From Bordetella parapertussis (GTDB lineage Bacteria; Pseudomonadota; Gammaproteobacteria; Burkholderiales; CAIKXV01): DNA of 14,246 bases. Shown here in pieces: positions 1 through 6,732 of the stretch; the first letter of the stretch is position 1, and the number at the start of each line of letters is the position of its first letter. The position numbers were made by a program, and so were the translations under genes. The notes below the pieces were generated by a model. That model ran no database searches. It saw only the letters and a program-made list of their open reading frames with translations, and was not told where the DNA came from. The stretch covers positions 1-14,246 of the forward strand of contig CAMDXD010000055.1 in the NCBI GenBank assembly GCA_945877995.1. Reading direction: 5' to 3'.

Positions 1-1
1 G

Positions 2-238
2 GCGCCCGGCCGCCCGTTCGCGGCGCTGCGGTCGATGTTCGTCACGACGGCGCAGGCGGACGTGTCGCTGGTCGCGTGGAACGTCGGGGCTGCCGGCACG
101 CGGTCGACCGCACCGGTTCTTTCCTTCGAGGGCATTCGCGCGCCAGCCGCGCGCTTCGGCCGCAGCGAGCCCTCGCACCACAACCTCAGCGCTCCGGATA
201 TCGTGTTCGACGGCTTCACTGCCGTCGCACCCCGCTGA
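2..238 (+). CDS. C-terminal end of an unidentified protein (5' truncated by the window)
   Basis: The frame is open from the left edge to the TGA at 236-238, giving about 78 residues. Codon third positions are strongly GC-rich, as in the neighbouring genes. The start lies outside the window; a methionine codon at 35 is internal and lacks a ribosome binding site. The fragment ends with a His-His-Asn-Leu-Ser-Ala-Pro-Asp stretch followed by Phe-Asp-Gly-Phe. I see no motif that identifies a family, no membrane segment and no metal-binding cluster. The next gene begins 33 nt downstream on the same strand, so this may be the upstream member of the pterin-like cassette. That link is inferred only from spacing and strand. 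Confidence 0.5.
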   Translation, partial: APGRPFAALRSMFVTTAQADVSLVAWNVGAAGTRSTAPVLSFEGIRAPAARFGRSEPSHHNLSAPDIVFDGFTAVAPR

Positions 239-271
239 TATCCCGCCTGCACCGAATCCAGACACCGACAC

Positions 272-1102
272 ATGCCACCCGAACCCGACGTGACTGCCCA
301 TTCTTCCGCTGAACCGGCGCCGGCCGGCGGCGCACAATGGCAGGCGCTGCTCGATGGCGACACCGTGGCGCTCGCGCAGTGGCCGCACGACCCGCTGGTG
401 TCCCTGTACGGGCCGCTGTGTGCGGGCGGACTGGACCGGCCGCTGGTGGTCGGTCATCTCGCACAGAGCCTGGACGGCCGGATCGCAACCGCCAGCGGCA
501 TGTCGCGCTGGCTCAGCGGTGGCGAAGACCTGCTGCACACCCACCGCATGCGCGCGATCTCGGATGCTGTCCTGGTCGGCGTGAACACCGTCCTGCACGA
601 CGATCCGCAACTGACCGTGCGTCGCTGCCTTGGCCGCCATCCGGTGCGGGTGGTGATCGATCCCGAGCGGCGCCTCGATGGCACGCAGCGCGTGTTCGTC
701 GATGATGCCGCGCCGACGCTGCTGCTGGTGGCGGCGGGCCGCGGACAGGAAGGCGAATGCGTCGGCCATGCGCAGGTCGTGCCGATCGAATGCGGCGTAC
801 GCGGCCTGGATCCCCGGGATATCTGCCGTGTCCTCGCCCTGCGCGGGCTGCACCGGCTGCTGGTCGAAGGCGGCGGCATCACCGTGTCGCGATTCCTCGA
901 GGCGGGCGCGCTGCATCGGCTGCAGATCACCGTGGCACCAGTAATCCTGGGCTCAGGACGCCCCGCGATCACGTTGCCCGAGATCAGCGATCTCGGGCTG
1001 AGCTTGCGCCCGCGCACCCGGCGCGTGATGCTGGGCGATGACGTGATGATCGAATGCGATTTCGAAGCGCTCGTCGATGCCGGCCAGGGTGCCCATGGTT
1101 GA
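272..1102 (+). CDS. RibD C-terminal (dihydrofolate reductase-like) family reductase
   Basis: The product is 276 residues, with a RibD_C/DHFR-like fold expected over about residues 58-265. Visible family signatures are SLDGRIA (66-72), the VGVNTVLHDDPQLTVR stretch (102-117), VEGGG (198-202) and APVILGSGRP (222-231). The family reduces the ribosyl side chain of a pyrimidine intermediate of riboflavin synthesis using NADPH. The N-terminal deaminase domain of bifunctional RibD, with its HAE and PCxxC zinc motifs, is absent. The first 57 residues are Pro/Ala-rich and carry no recognised domain. The ATG at 272 is the first start after the upstream stop but has no clear Shine-Dalgarno, so a start a little further in is possible. 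The 3' end overlaps the next gene by 8 nt. The neighbours point to a pteridine- or pyrimidine-related substrate rather than housekeeping riboflavin synthesis, which is inference. Confidence 0.85.
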   Translation: MPPEPDVTAHSSAEPAPAGGAQWQALLDGDTVALAQWPHDPLVSLYGPLCAGGLDRPLVVGHLAQSLDGRIATASGMSRWLSGGEDLLHTHRMRAISDAVLVGVNTVLHDDPQLTVRRCLGRHPVRVVIDPERRLDGTQRVFVDDAAPTLLLVAAGRGQEGECVGHAQVVPIECGVRGLDPRDICRVLALRGLHRLLVEGGGITVSRFLEAGALHRLQITVAPVILGSGRPAITLPEISDLGLSLRPRTRRVMLGDDVMIECDFEALVDAGQGAHG

Positions 1103-2111
1103 GGGCATCGCGAACGGCGGCAGCGGGGCCGATACCCGAGTTGCCGCCGCGCGTGCGTTCTGGGTCACCGGTCCTTCGCAGGGCGAACTGCGCGATGCGC
1201 CGCTGCCGCGGACCGGGCCGGGCGAGGTGCGGGTGCGCAGCCTGTGCAGCGGCATCAGCCGCGGCACCGAATCGCTCGTGTTCCGGGGTGCGGTGCCGCC
1301 GAGCCAGTGGCAGGCGATGCGCTGCCCGTTCCAGCAGGGCGACTTTCCGGCGCCGGTGAAGTACGGCTACTGCTCGGTCGGGGTGGTGGAGGACGGTGTC
1401 GACGAACTGGTCGGGCAGCGCGTGTTCTGCCTGCATCCGCACCAGGACCGCTATGTCGTGCCTGCCGGATGGGTCACCCGGTTGCCCGCGTCGCTTCCGG
1501 CACCGCGCGCGGTGCTTGCCGCGAACATGGAGACTGCAGTCAACGGCCTGTGGGACGCCGGTCCGCGCCTGGGCGACCGCGTCACCGTCGTGGGCGCGGG
1601 CGTGGTCGGACTGCTGGTCGCCGCGCTCGCCGCGCGCATCCCCGGTGTCGAGGTCGAACTGGTCGACCCGGATGCCCGCCGTGCCGACGTTGCCGGCAGG
1701 CTCGGACTGCGCCATGTGCTGCCAGGCGATGCAGCCGGCGAGCGCGACATCGTCGTGCATGCCAGTGGCCATCCGGACGGGCTCGCGACGGCCTTGGCGC
1801 TCGCCGGCTTCGAGGCCACGGTACTCGAGATGAGCTGGTACGGCGATCGCAGCGTGCCGGTGCCGCTCGGGGAGTCCTTCCACAGCCGCCGGCTGGTGCT
1901 GCGCTCGTCGCAGGTCGGGGCGGTCGCCACCGCGCAGCGTGCGCGCTGGGACACCCGGCGTCGCATGGCGCTGGCGCTCGACCTGCTGGCCGACGACGCC
2001 TTCGATGCGCTGGTCGAGGCGCGGGTCGGCTTCGACGACCTGCCGTGCGCGATGGCGCGGCTCGCCCATTCACCCGATGGTGCGCTGTGCACCGTCGTGA
2101 CCTATCCCTGA
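1095..2111 (+). CDS. BchC-like medium-chain (zinc-type) dehydrogenase
   Basis: The product is 338 residues when started at ATG 1095. This start has AGGG at 1086-1089 with a 5-nt spacer and overlaps the upstream stop; ATG 1077 would add six residues but lacks a good ribosome binding site. The N-terminal GroES-like domain contains CSGISRGTE (51-59) and KYGYCSVG (89-96). A Rossmann domain follows, with VTVVGAGVVG (163-172) and an acidic residue after the second strand (D191), which favours NAD(H). The canonical GHE motif that helps bind catalytic zinc is replaced by YGYCSVG, and the four-cysteine structural zinc lobe is missing. This layout resembles bacteriochlorophyllide dehydrogenase BchC and related 'zinc-binding dehydrogenases'. 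The next gene starts 15 nt downstream. A role as an alcohol/ketone oxidoreductase on the cassette's product is inferred. Confidence 0.85.
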   Translation: MVEGIANGGSGADTRVAAARAFWVTGPSQGELRDAPLPRTGPGEVRVRSLCSGISRGTESLVFRGAVPPSQWQAMRCPFQQGDFPAPVKYGYCSVGVVEDGVDELVGQRVFCLHPHQDRYVVPAGWVTRLPASLPAPRAVLAANMETAVNGLWDAGPRLGDRVTVVGAGVVGLLVAALAARIPGVEVELVDPDARRADVAGRLGLRHVLPGDAAGERDIVVHASGHPDGLATALALAGFEATVLEMSWYGDRSVPVPLGESFHSRRLVLRSSQVGAVATAQRARWDTRRRMALALDLLADDAFDALVEARVGFDDLPCAMARLAHSPDGALCTVVTYP

Positions 2112-2126
2112 TCCTGGAGTACCCGC

Positions 2127-2531
2127 ATGTACAGCCTTGCCGTTTCCGACCACATCATGATCGCGCACAGTTTCAACGGCGAGATCTTCGGCCCGGCGCA
2201 GCAGCTGCACGGCGCCACCTACGGCGTCGAGATCGAGCTGCGCCGCGCAGAGCTCGACACGAACGGGCTGGTGTGCGACATCGGCCTGGCCTTGCAGGCG
2301 CTGCGTGACGTGCTCGCCGGGCTCAATTACAAGAACCTCGACACGCTGCCCGAACTGGCCGGCCGCAACACCACCACCGAGTTCATGGCTGGCGAGATCT
2401 TTCGCCGCATGCAGGCGCGCATCGCCGCTGGCGAGGTCGGCCCCGGGACGGCGGGACAGCTGGCATCCATGCGGGTGACGCTGCGCGAGTCGCCGGTCGC
2501 CTGGGCCAGCTTCGAAGGCGTGTTGCGTTGA
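2127..2531 (+). CDS. 6-pyruvoyl-tetrahydropterin synthase/QueD-family protein with degenerate active site
   Basis: The 134-residue length is typical of PTPS/6-carboxytetrahydropterin synthase, a T-fold family that acts on dihydroneopterin triphosphate. The fold signature is present: IAHSF with H14, LHGATY (27-32), D51 after GLVC, NTTTE (81-85, for the usual NPT-x-E) and E121 near the C-terminus. The active site is not normal. The family's C-x3-HGH reads A24-QQL-H28-G-A30, so the catalytic Cys and one zinc His are alanine. The catalytic Asp-His pair reads N67-Y68. Only H14 and H28 remain of the three zinc ligands. A GGAG-like site (CTGGAG) precedes the ATG. No queC, queE or folE is in the window, so a queuosine role is not supported. 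It may bind rather than convert a pterin, or use different chemistry. Confidence 0.85.
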   Translation: MYSLAVSDHIMIAHSFNGEIFGPAQQLHGATYGVEIELRRAELDTNGLVCDIGLALQALRDVLAGLNYKNLDTLPELAGRNTTTEFMAGEIFRRMQARIAAGEVGPGTAGQLASMRVTLRESPVAWASFEGVLR

Positions 2532-3622
2532 CCGGATCGCCTGTGGCGCGGGTGGGATCGCCTCTTGCAATGCTCGTACCCGGCGCACTGGACCAGTTCA
2601 CCGGCGGCTATCTGTTCGACCGACGGGTGGTCGACGGCCTGCGCGCATCGGGGCGCAGCGTGCGCGTGGTGGAACTGCCCGGCGCCTATCCCGATGCGGA
2701 CGCGGCTGCGCGCTCGGCTGCCTCGGATGCGCTGCATGACTTGCCCGATGGAAGCCTCGCCGTGATCGACGGGCTCGCGCTGCCGGGCTTCGCCGATTGC
2801 CTGCAGGTCGAGGCGCGGCGCCTGCGGCTGCTCGGCTTCATCCATCATCCGCTGTCGCTCGAGACCGGTATTGCGCCAGCGATGGCCGAGCGCATGGCCG
2901 GCATCGAGCGCAGGCTGTGGCCGATGTTGCGCGGGCTGCTGTGCCCGAGTGCGCACACGGCGCGCTGCCTCGCGGACGCAGGCGTCGACACGGCGTGCAT
3001 CGTGGTCACGCCGCCCGGCACCGAGCGCCCGCCGGAGGGCGCTTCGCGCCAGCCGGCGCGTGCGGGTGATGGCGGCACGCTGAGGCTGCTGTCGATCGGC
3101 AGCGTCGTGCCGCGCAAGGGACACCGGCTGCTGGTCGAAGCACTGGCCGGGCTGACGGCGCTGCCGTGGCGGCTTGCCTGCATCGGCAGCCTGGAACGGG
3201 ATTCCGGCGCCGTCGCCGAGGTGCGCGCCGCGATCGCCCGCCACGGCCTGGGCGAGCGCATCGCGCTCGCCGGTGAGCAGTCACCCGATGCGCTGGCTGC
3301 GGCCTGGCGCGACGCGGATGTGTTCGTGCTGCCCTCCAGCCACGAAGGCTATGGCATGGCCTACGCGGAAGCTATGACCCATGGACTGCCGGTGATCGGC
3401 ACCACCGCCGGTGCCATCCCCGATACCGTTCCGGCGACGGCGGGCCTGCTGGTCGAGCCCGGCGATGTCGATGCCCTGCGCGGTGCGCTGCGCCGGATCA
3501 TGGTCGATGACGCGCTGCGCCAGCGGTTGTCCGACGGTGCGCGCGAGGCCGCGGCCGAGCTCCCCGACTGGCCGGCCGCCGTGCGGCGCTGGACCGAAGC
3601 CGCCGATCGGCTCGCAGCATGA
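2528..3622 (+). CDS. GT-B fold glycosyltransferase (family 1/4-like)
   Basis: The product is 364 residues from a TTG start at 2528 that overlaps the upstream TGA by 4 nt (TTGA). GAAGG at 2514-2518 with a 9-nt spacer supports this start; ATG 2570 is the conservative alternative and would remove 14 residues. The N-terminal half has the GGY loop (26-28) typical of group-1 transferases, next to LVPG (16-19). The C-terminal nucleotide-sugar half has TPPGTE (161-166), SIGSVVPRKG (189-198) and the retaining-transferase E-x7-E pair E273/E281 in SHEGYGMAYAEAM. No signal peptide or membrane helix is seen, so it is probably cytoplasmic. The family transfers a sugar from an NDP-sugar. The acceptor is not evident from sequence; placed between a PTPS homologue and a methyltransferase, a small pteridine-like acceptor is a reasonable guess. 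Confidence 0.87.
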   Translation: MTGSPVARVGSPLAMLVPGALDQFTGGYLFDRRVVDGLRASGRSVRVVELPGAYPDADAAARSAASDALHDLPDGSLAVIDGLALPGFADCLQVEARRLRLLGFIHHPLSLETGIAPAMAERMAGIERRLWPMLRGLLCPSAHTARCLADAGVDTACIVVTPPGTERPPEGASRQPARAGDGGTLRLLSIGSVVPRKGHRLLVEALAGLTALPWRLACIGSLERDSGAVAEVRAAIARHGLGERIALAGEQSPDALAAAWRDADVFVLPSSHEGYGMAYAEAMTHGLPVIGTTAGAIPDTVPATAGLLVEPGDVDALRGALRRIMVDDALRQRLSDGAREAAAELPDWPAAVRRWTEAADRLAA

Positions 3623-4563
3623 GCGGCTTCGACGCCGGCTGGCTCGCCCTGCGCGAGCCGTTCGATGCCGCCGCGCGCGACGGTGCGCTGGCCGCGCGAT
3701 TCACCGAGGCCGTGGTCGACCGTGCCGCGCGGCGCAACCGGGTGCCGTCGGCATCGAGGCTGGTGTGCTGGCGGCCGCAGGCCTGCCGTCTCGTCGATCT
3801 CGCGGCAGGCACCGGTTCGAACCTGCGCGTGCTGGCGCCGCTGCTGCCCGGCGACCAGGACTGGCTGCTGGTCGACCACGATCCGGAGCTGATCGCCGCG
3901 CAGGCGCGTGAACTCGGCCGCTGGGCCGCTTCGCGCGGCTGGCGCTGCAGCGTCGCCGAGGGCGGCCTGGTGATCGACACGGGCCACGCGCAGTGGCGCG
4001 TGCGCGCGCGCCGTCTCGATCTTCAGGGCTCGTTTGACCAGTTGCAGCTCGCCTCGTTCGACGGGGTGACCACCACCGCCTTCCTGGACCTGGTATCGGA
4101 GGCCTGGCTCGAGCGGCTGGCCGATCGCATCGTCGCCGCGTCGCTGCCGCTGCTGGCGACACTCACGGTCGATGGACGGCGCGAATGGCAGCCTGCGTCC
4201 GATGGCGATCGCGCGATCGCCGCTGCATTCGAACGGCACCAGCAGGGAGACAAGGGCTTTGGCGCGTCGCTCGGTGCGGAGGCTGTCGCCAGCCTGCAGG
4301 CCCTGCTCGATGCCCGGGGTTGCCTCACCGGTGCTGCGCCGGCCGACTGGCGCGTGGATCGGAACAGCGGGGCACCGGGCCAGGACATGCTGTTGCGGAT
4401 GATCGACGAATCGACCGCCGTTGCGCGCGAGGTGGACCCAGACGCCGCGGGCACGTTCGACGAATGGGCCGCGCTGCGCAGGTCGCAGGTTTCGGCAGGC
4501 GCGTTGTCGCTGCAGGTCGGGCATCGAGACCTGCTGGCGCTGCCGGGGCGCCCGGCAGACTGA
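3619..4563 (+). CDS. class I SAM-dependent methyltransferase
   Basis: The product is 314 residues. The start ATG overlaps the upstream stop as ATGA (3619-3622), a typical translational-coupling arrangement. SAM-binding motif I is VDLAAGTGSN (59-68), and the acidic residue that usually contacts the ribose is D86 in LLVDHDPEL. A post-motif stretch with TTTAFLDLVSEAWLERL (151-167) resembles the catalytic-side strand and helix of small-molecule methyltransferases. The region after about residue 200 is less conserved and probably helps choose the substrate. It is the last gene of the cassette and stops only 4 bp before the convergent stop of the next gene, with no hairpin and T-tract terminator visible. 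The methyl acceptor cannot be told from sequence. Confidence 0.82.
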   Translation: MSGFDAGWLALREPFDAAARDGALAARFTEAVVDRAARRNRVPSASRLVCWRPQACRLVDLAAGTGSNLRVLAPLLPGDQDWLLVDHDPELIAAQARELGRWAASRGWRCSVAEGGLVIDTGHAQWRVRARRLDLQGSFDQLQLASFDGVTTTAFLDLVSEAWLERLADRIVAASLPLLATLTVDGRREWQPASDGDRAIAAAFERHQQGDKGFGASLGAEAVASLQALLDARGCLTGAAPADWRVDRNSGAPGQDMLLRMIDESTAVAREVDPDAAGTFDEWAALRRSQVSAGALSLQVGHRDLLALPGRPAD

Positions 4564-4567
4564 CCCC

Positions 4568-5302
4568 TCAGCGCGGCGGCGCTACCGCCAGCCCGTGCCC
4601 GACATCGTGCCTGTCGATCAGTTTCGCGACGAGGCTGGACGCCTTCACGTCCTCGATGAAATCGCACAGGTAGGCGTTGCCGGCGGGGCGACCCTTCGGT
4701 GTGCCGGCCGCCTGCTGCACGGCTGCGAACTGCCCGGGGATCAGGTGCGTGCCGGGGATCTTCTCCACGTCCTGGGTCAGCCGGTCCTTCAGGCCAGCCA
4801 GTGCGTCGAAGTTCTCCTCGACGAACCGTCGGGCGGCCGTATCGGCGATGTCGACCCCGGTGAGCTTCGCGTGCTTCAGGTTGGCCGCCAGCCACAGTCC
4901 GTAGGCGGCCTTGGCCGGCACGATCACCGTCACGCCATCGCGGTCGACATCGGCGATCGACTGCAGCGGCGAACCGTCGCGTACCAGGTAGGTCGCTTCG
5001 ATCTCGACATAGGCCGCGGAGAAATCGATGAGCACCGCGCGCGCCGGCTCGGCACCGAGGAAGCCTACATCCCAGACGCCCTTATCCGCGCTTTCGGCCA
5101 GCTTGCCCGGGTTGGGGAACTCGACGATCTCGGTCGGCACGCCGAGCCGCCGGCCGAGTTCATGCGCGAGGTCGAGCGCGACGCCGATTGCCTCGCCGTC
5201 CGGCGCGCGGGCGGTGAGCAGGAAGTTGGACATGTTGATGCCGGCGCGAAACGTGCCGGTCGGGGCGAGGTCGGCGAGTACGGCGGGCGATACGGTAATC
5301 AT
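4568..5302 (-). CDS. family 3-type extracellular solute-binding protein domain, no signal peptide
   Basis: The product is 244 residues when started at the ATG at 5302. That start has GGAG (5312-5315) nine bases upstream; an ATG at 5317 would add five residues but has no ribosome binding site. The protein has the two-lobe periplasmic-binding pattern of polar amino-acid ABC receptors: FRAGINMSNFLL (18-29) as first strand, GVALDLAHELGRRLG (40-54), WDVGFLGAEPAR (77-88) and IDFSAAYVEIEATYLV (92-107). No hydrophobic leader or lipobox is present, although such receptors normally act outside the membrane. No ABC permease or ATPase is nearby. It lies 48 nt downstream of the FMN dehydrogenase and is probably the last gene of that operon. 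It may be a cytoplasmic ligand-binding protein or an enzyme of the cyclohexadienyl-dehydratase type. Confidence 0.8.
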   Translation of the reverse strand: MITVSPAVLADLAPTGTFRAGINMSNFLLTARAPDGEAIGVALDLAHELGRRLGVPTEIVEFPNPGKLAESADKGVWDVGFLGAEPARAVLIDFSAAYVEIEATYLVRDGSPLQSIADVDRDGVTVIVPAKAAYGLWLAANLKHAKLTGVDIADTAARRFVEENFDALAGLKDRLTQDVEKIPGTHLIPGQFAAVQQAAGTPKGRPAGNAYLCDFIEDVKASSLVAKLIDRHDVGHGLAVAPPR

Positions 5303-5311
5303 CTTCTCTGG

Positions 5312-5315
5312 CTCC
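5312..5315 (-). promoter_or_regulatory. Shine-Dalgarno that decides the start of the solute-binding-like gene
   Basis: On the minus strand GGAG lies nine bases before the ATG at 5302. The alternative ATG at 5317 is preceded by a C-rich run without any purine-rich motif. The downstream start is therefore preferred. Confidence 0.55.
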
Positions 5316-5350
5316 ATCGGGTGGGGCGGCGATGCGCCTGGGGCTGCCGT

Positions 5351-6610
5351 TCAGCGCGGCTTGGCGGCCTCGGCGACGGCCGCGGCCGCTGGATCGGCAG
5401 GCACGGCCTGCAGCGGCCGGCGCACGTACTTCGGCGCACGCAGGGTCGGGTCGACCAGCTTCAGGTACTGCGGGCCGAGCTGTCCGAGATGGTGTACCCC
5501 GAGCAGCGCCTGCACGCGGTGGATCTCGTCGCGAAAGATCTCCAGCGCACGCGCGGCGCCGGCTTCGCCGCCCGCCGCCACGCCGTACAGCGTGGCACGG
5601 CCGACCATCACCGCGTCGGCGCCGAGTGCGAGCGCCTTCACCACGTCGCTGCCGCGGCGCACGCCGCTGTCCATGAAGATGGTCGCGCGGCCAGCGACCG
5701 CATCGACGATCTCGGGCAGGGCTTCGATCGGCGAGATGATGCCGTCGAGGTTGCGCCCGCCGTGGTTCGACACGCCGATGCCGTCGGCACCGTGCTCGAC
5801 TGCGCGCACCGCATCGGCCGGGTCGAGCATGCCTTTCACTATCAGCTTGTGCGGCCAGATCTTGCGCAGCGCGTCGAGGTCGTCCCAGTTGATCGAGTCC
5901 GAGCGCAGGCTGGAGCGGCCCACGGGGCCGGCGGTGAGCTTCGCGCGCGCGGCGGCCGGGTAGTTCGCGTAAGTCGGCATGCCGCTGGTCGCGAGGTAGC
6001 GCGCCATCGTGCCGAACAGCCAGGCCGGGTGCTTCATCATGTCGACCATGTTGCGGGTCGAGAAGGTGAACGGGATGGTGAAGCCGTTGCGGATGTTGTA
6101 TTCGCGGTTGCCCGAAGACACGCCGTCGACGGTGACGATCAGCGCCTTGTAGCCGGCATCGCGCGCGCGCATCACGAGTTCATGCGACAGCGATCGGTCG
6201 GGCCACATGTAGAGCTGGAACCAGAGGTCGCCGCCGGCTTCCTTCGCGACCTTCTCCATCGGCGTCACCGAACCGGTGGCCAGCGTGAACGGGATGCCGG
6301 CCGCGCGGGCCGCCTTTGCCAGCGCGACCTCGCCCTCGTACCACATCAGGCCGGCGACGCCAGTCGGGGCGATGACCAGCGGCATCTTGTGGTTGACGCC
6401 GAAGATCGTGGTGGCCTGGGTGCGCTTGGACACGTCGACCAGGGTGCGCGGCTTGAAGCGGATACCGTCGAAGACAGACCGGTTGTTCTTCAGCGACACC
6501 TCGTCTTCGGTACCACGGTCGGTGAACTCGAACAGGCCTTTCGGCACCCGGCGCAGCGCCTGCTCGCGCAGGTCGAAGATGTTGTAGGCATTCAGTTTGT
6601 CGTTGGCCAC
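5351..6610 (-). CDS. FMN-dependent alpha-hydroxy-acid oxidizing protein (lactate/mandelate dehydrogenase family)
   Basis: The product is 419 residues from a GTG start at 6610, preceded by GAGGAG with a 5-nt spacer. It has the TIM-barrel layout of glycolate oxidase, LldD and mandelate dehydrogenase. Visible signatures are APTGVAGLMWYEGE (81-94), FQLYM (131-135), IVTVD (158-162), the barrel lysine K259 in IVKGM, and the active-site box SNHGGRNLDG with catalytic H283 and substrate-binding R286. DSGVRRG (314-320) and GADAVMVGRATLYG (330-343) form the phosphate-binding end. The family oxidises an L-2-hydroxy acid to the 2-oxo acid, passing electrons to O2 or the quinone pool. About 17 extra Ala-rich residues trail the C-terminus. 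The loop after about residue 180 has a hydrophobic stretch that could be a membrane-contact segment as in mandelate dehydrogenase, which is inferred. The exact substrate is unknown. Confidence 0.92.
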   Translation of the reverse strand: MANDKLNAYNIFDLREQALRRVPKGLFEFTDRGTEDEVSLKNNRSVFDGIRFKPRTLVDVSKRTQATTIFGVNHKMPLVIAPTGVAGLMWYEGEVALAKAARAAGIPFTLATGSVTPMEKVAKEAGGDLWFQLYMWPDRSLSHELVMRARDAGYKALIVTVDGVSSGNREYNIRNGFTIPFTFSTRNMVDMMKHPAWLFGTMARYLATSGMPTYANYPAAARAKLTAGPVGRSSLRSDSINWDDLDALRKIWPHKLIVKGMLDPADAVRAVEHGADGIGVSNHGGRNLDGIISPIEALPEIVDAVAGRATIFMDSGVRRGSDVVKALALGADAVMVGRATLYGVAAGGEAGAARALEIFRDEIHRVQALLGVHHLGQLGPQYLKLVDPTLRAPKYVRRPLQAVPADPAAAAVAEAAKPR

Positions 6611-6732
6611 TGGGTCTCCTCAGGTCGCTGTCCGGGCGCCGTCGGTCGCGGGCGCGCCGATGGCAGCCCAGGTGACGTTCGCCCTCAATGCGAGGATGGT
6701 AGCGCGATGTCCTGATGTGAGCGCACGCTCAC
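6611..6732. promoter_or_regulatory. intergenic region between prpD-like stop and hydroxy-acid dehydrogenase start
   Basis: These 122 nt hold no plausible gene. Toward the dehydrogenase start they contain its GAGGAG ribosome binding site; at the far end they contain a perfect dyad adjoining the prpD-like stop codon. A minus-strand TACCAT in the sequence GCGCTACCATCCTCG could be a weak -10 box, but no convincing -35 box is spaced from it. An internal promoter for the dehydrogenase is possible but not shown. Confidence 0.3.
6717..6732. promoter_or_regulatory. 16-bp dyad GTGAGCGCACGCTCAC, possible operator
   Basis: The arms GTGAGCG (6717-6723) and CGCTCAC (6726-6732) are perfect inverted repeats separated by CA. 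The right arm touches the stop codon of the prpD-like gene (6733-6735). A 2-nt loop is too short for a stable hairpin with all seven pairs, and no T-tract follows on either strand. A binding site for a dimeric regulator is therefore more likely than an intrinsic terminator. This rests on symmetry alone. Confidence 0.35.

Noticed and set aside
2127..2531. PTPS homologue as the queuosine enzyme QueD
   Set aside because: The catalytic Cys, Asp and His and one zinc ligand are missing, and no queC, queE or queF is in the window.
4556..4575. Bidirectional terminator between the convergent stops at 4563 and 4568
   Set aside because: Only 4 bp separate the stops and I see no stem followed by a T-run on either strand.
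4421..6715. Very long plus-strand open frame (764 codons) antisense to the solute-binding-like and FMN dehydrogenase genes
   Set aside because: Its translation is Arg/His/Gly-rich with no family motifs, while the minus strand encodes clear conserved proteins. It is an artefact of GC-rich codon use.
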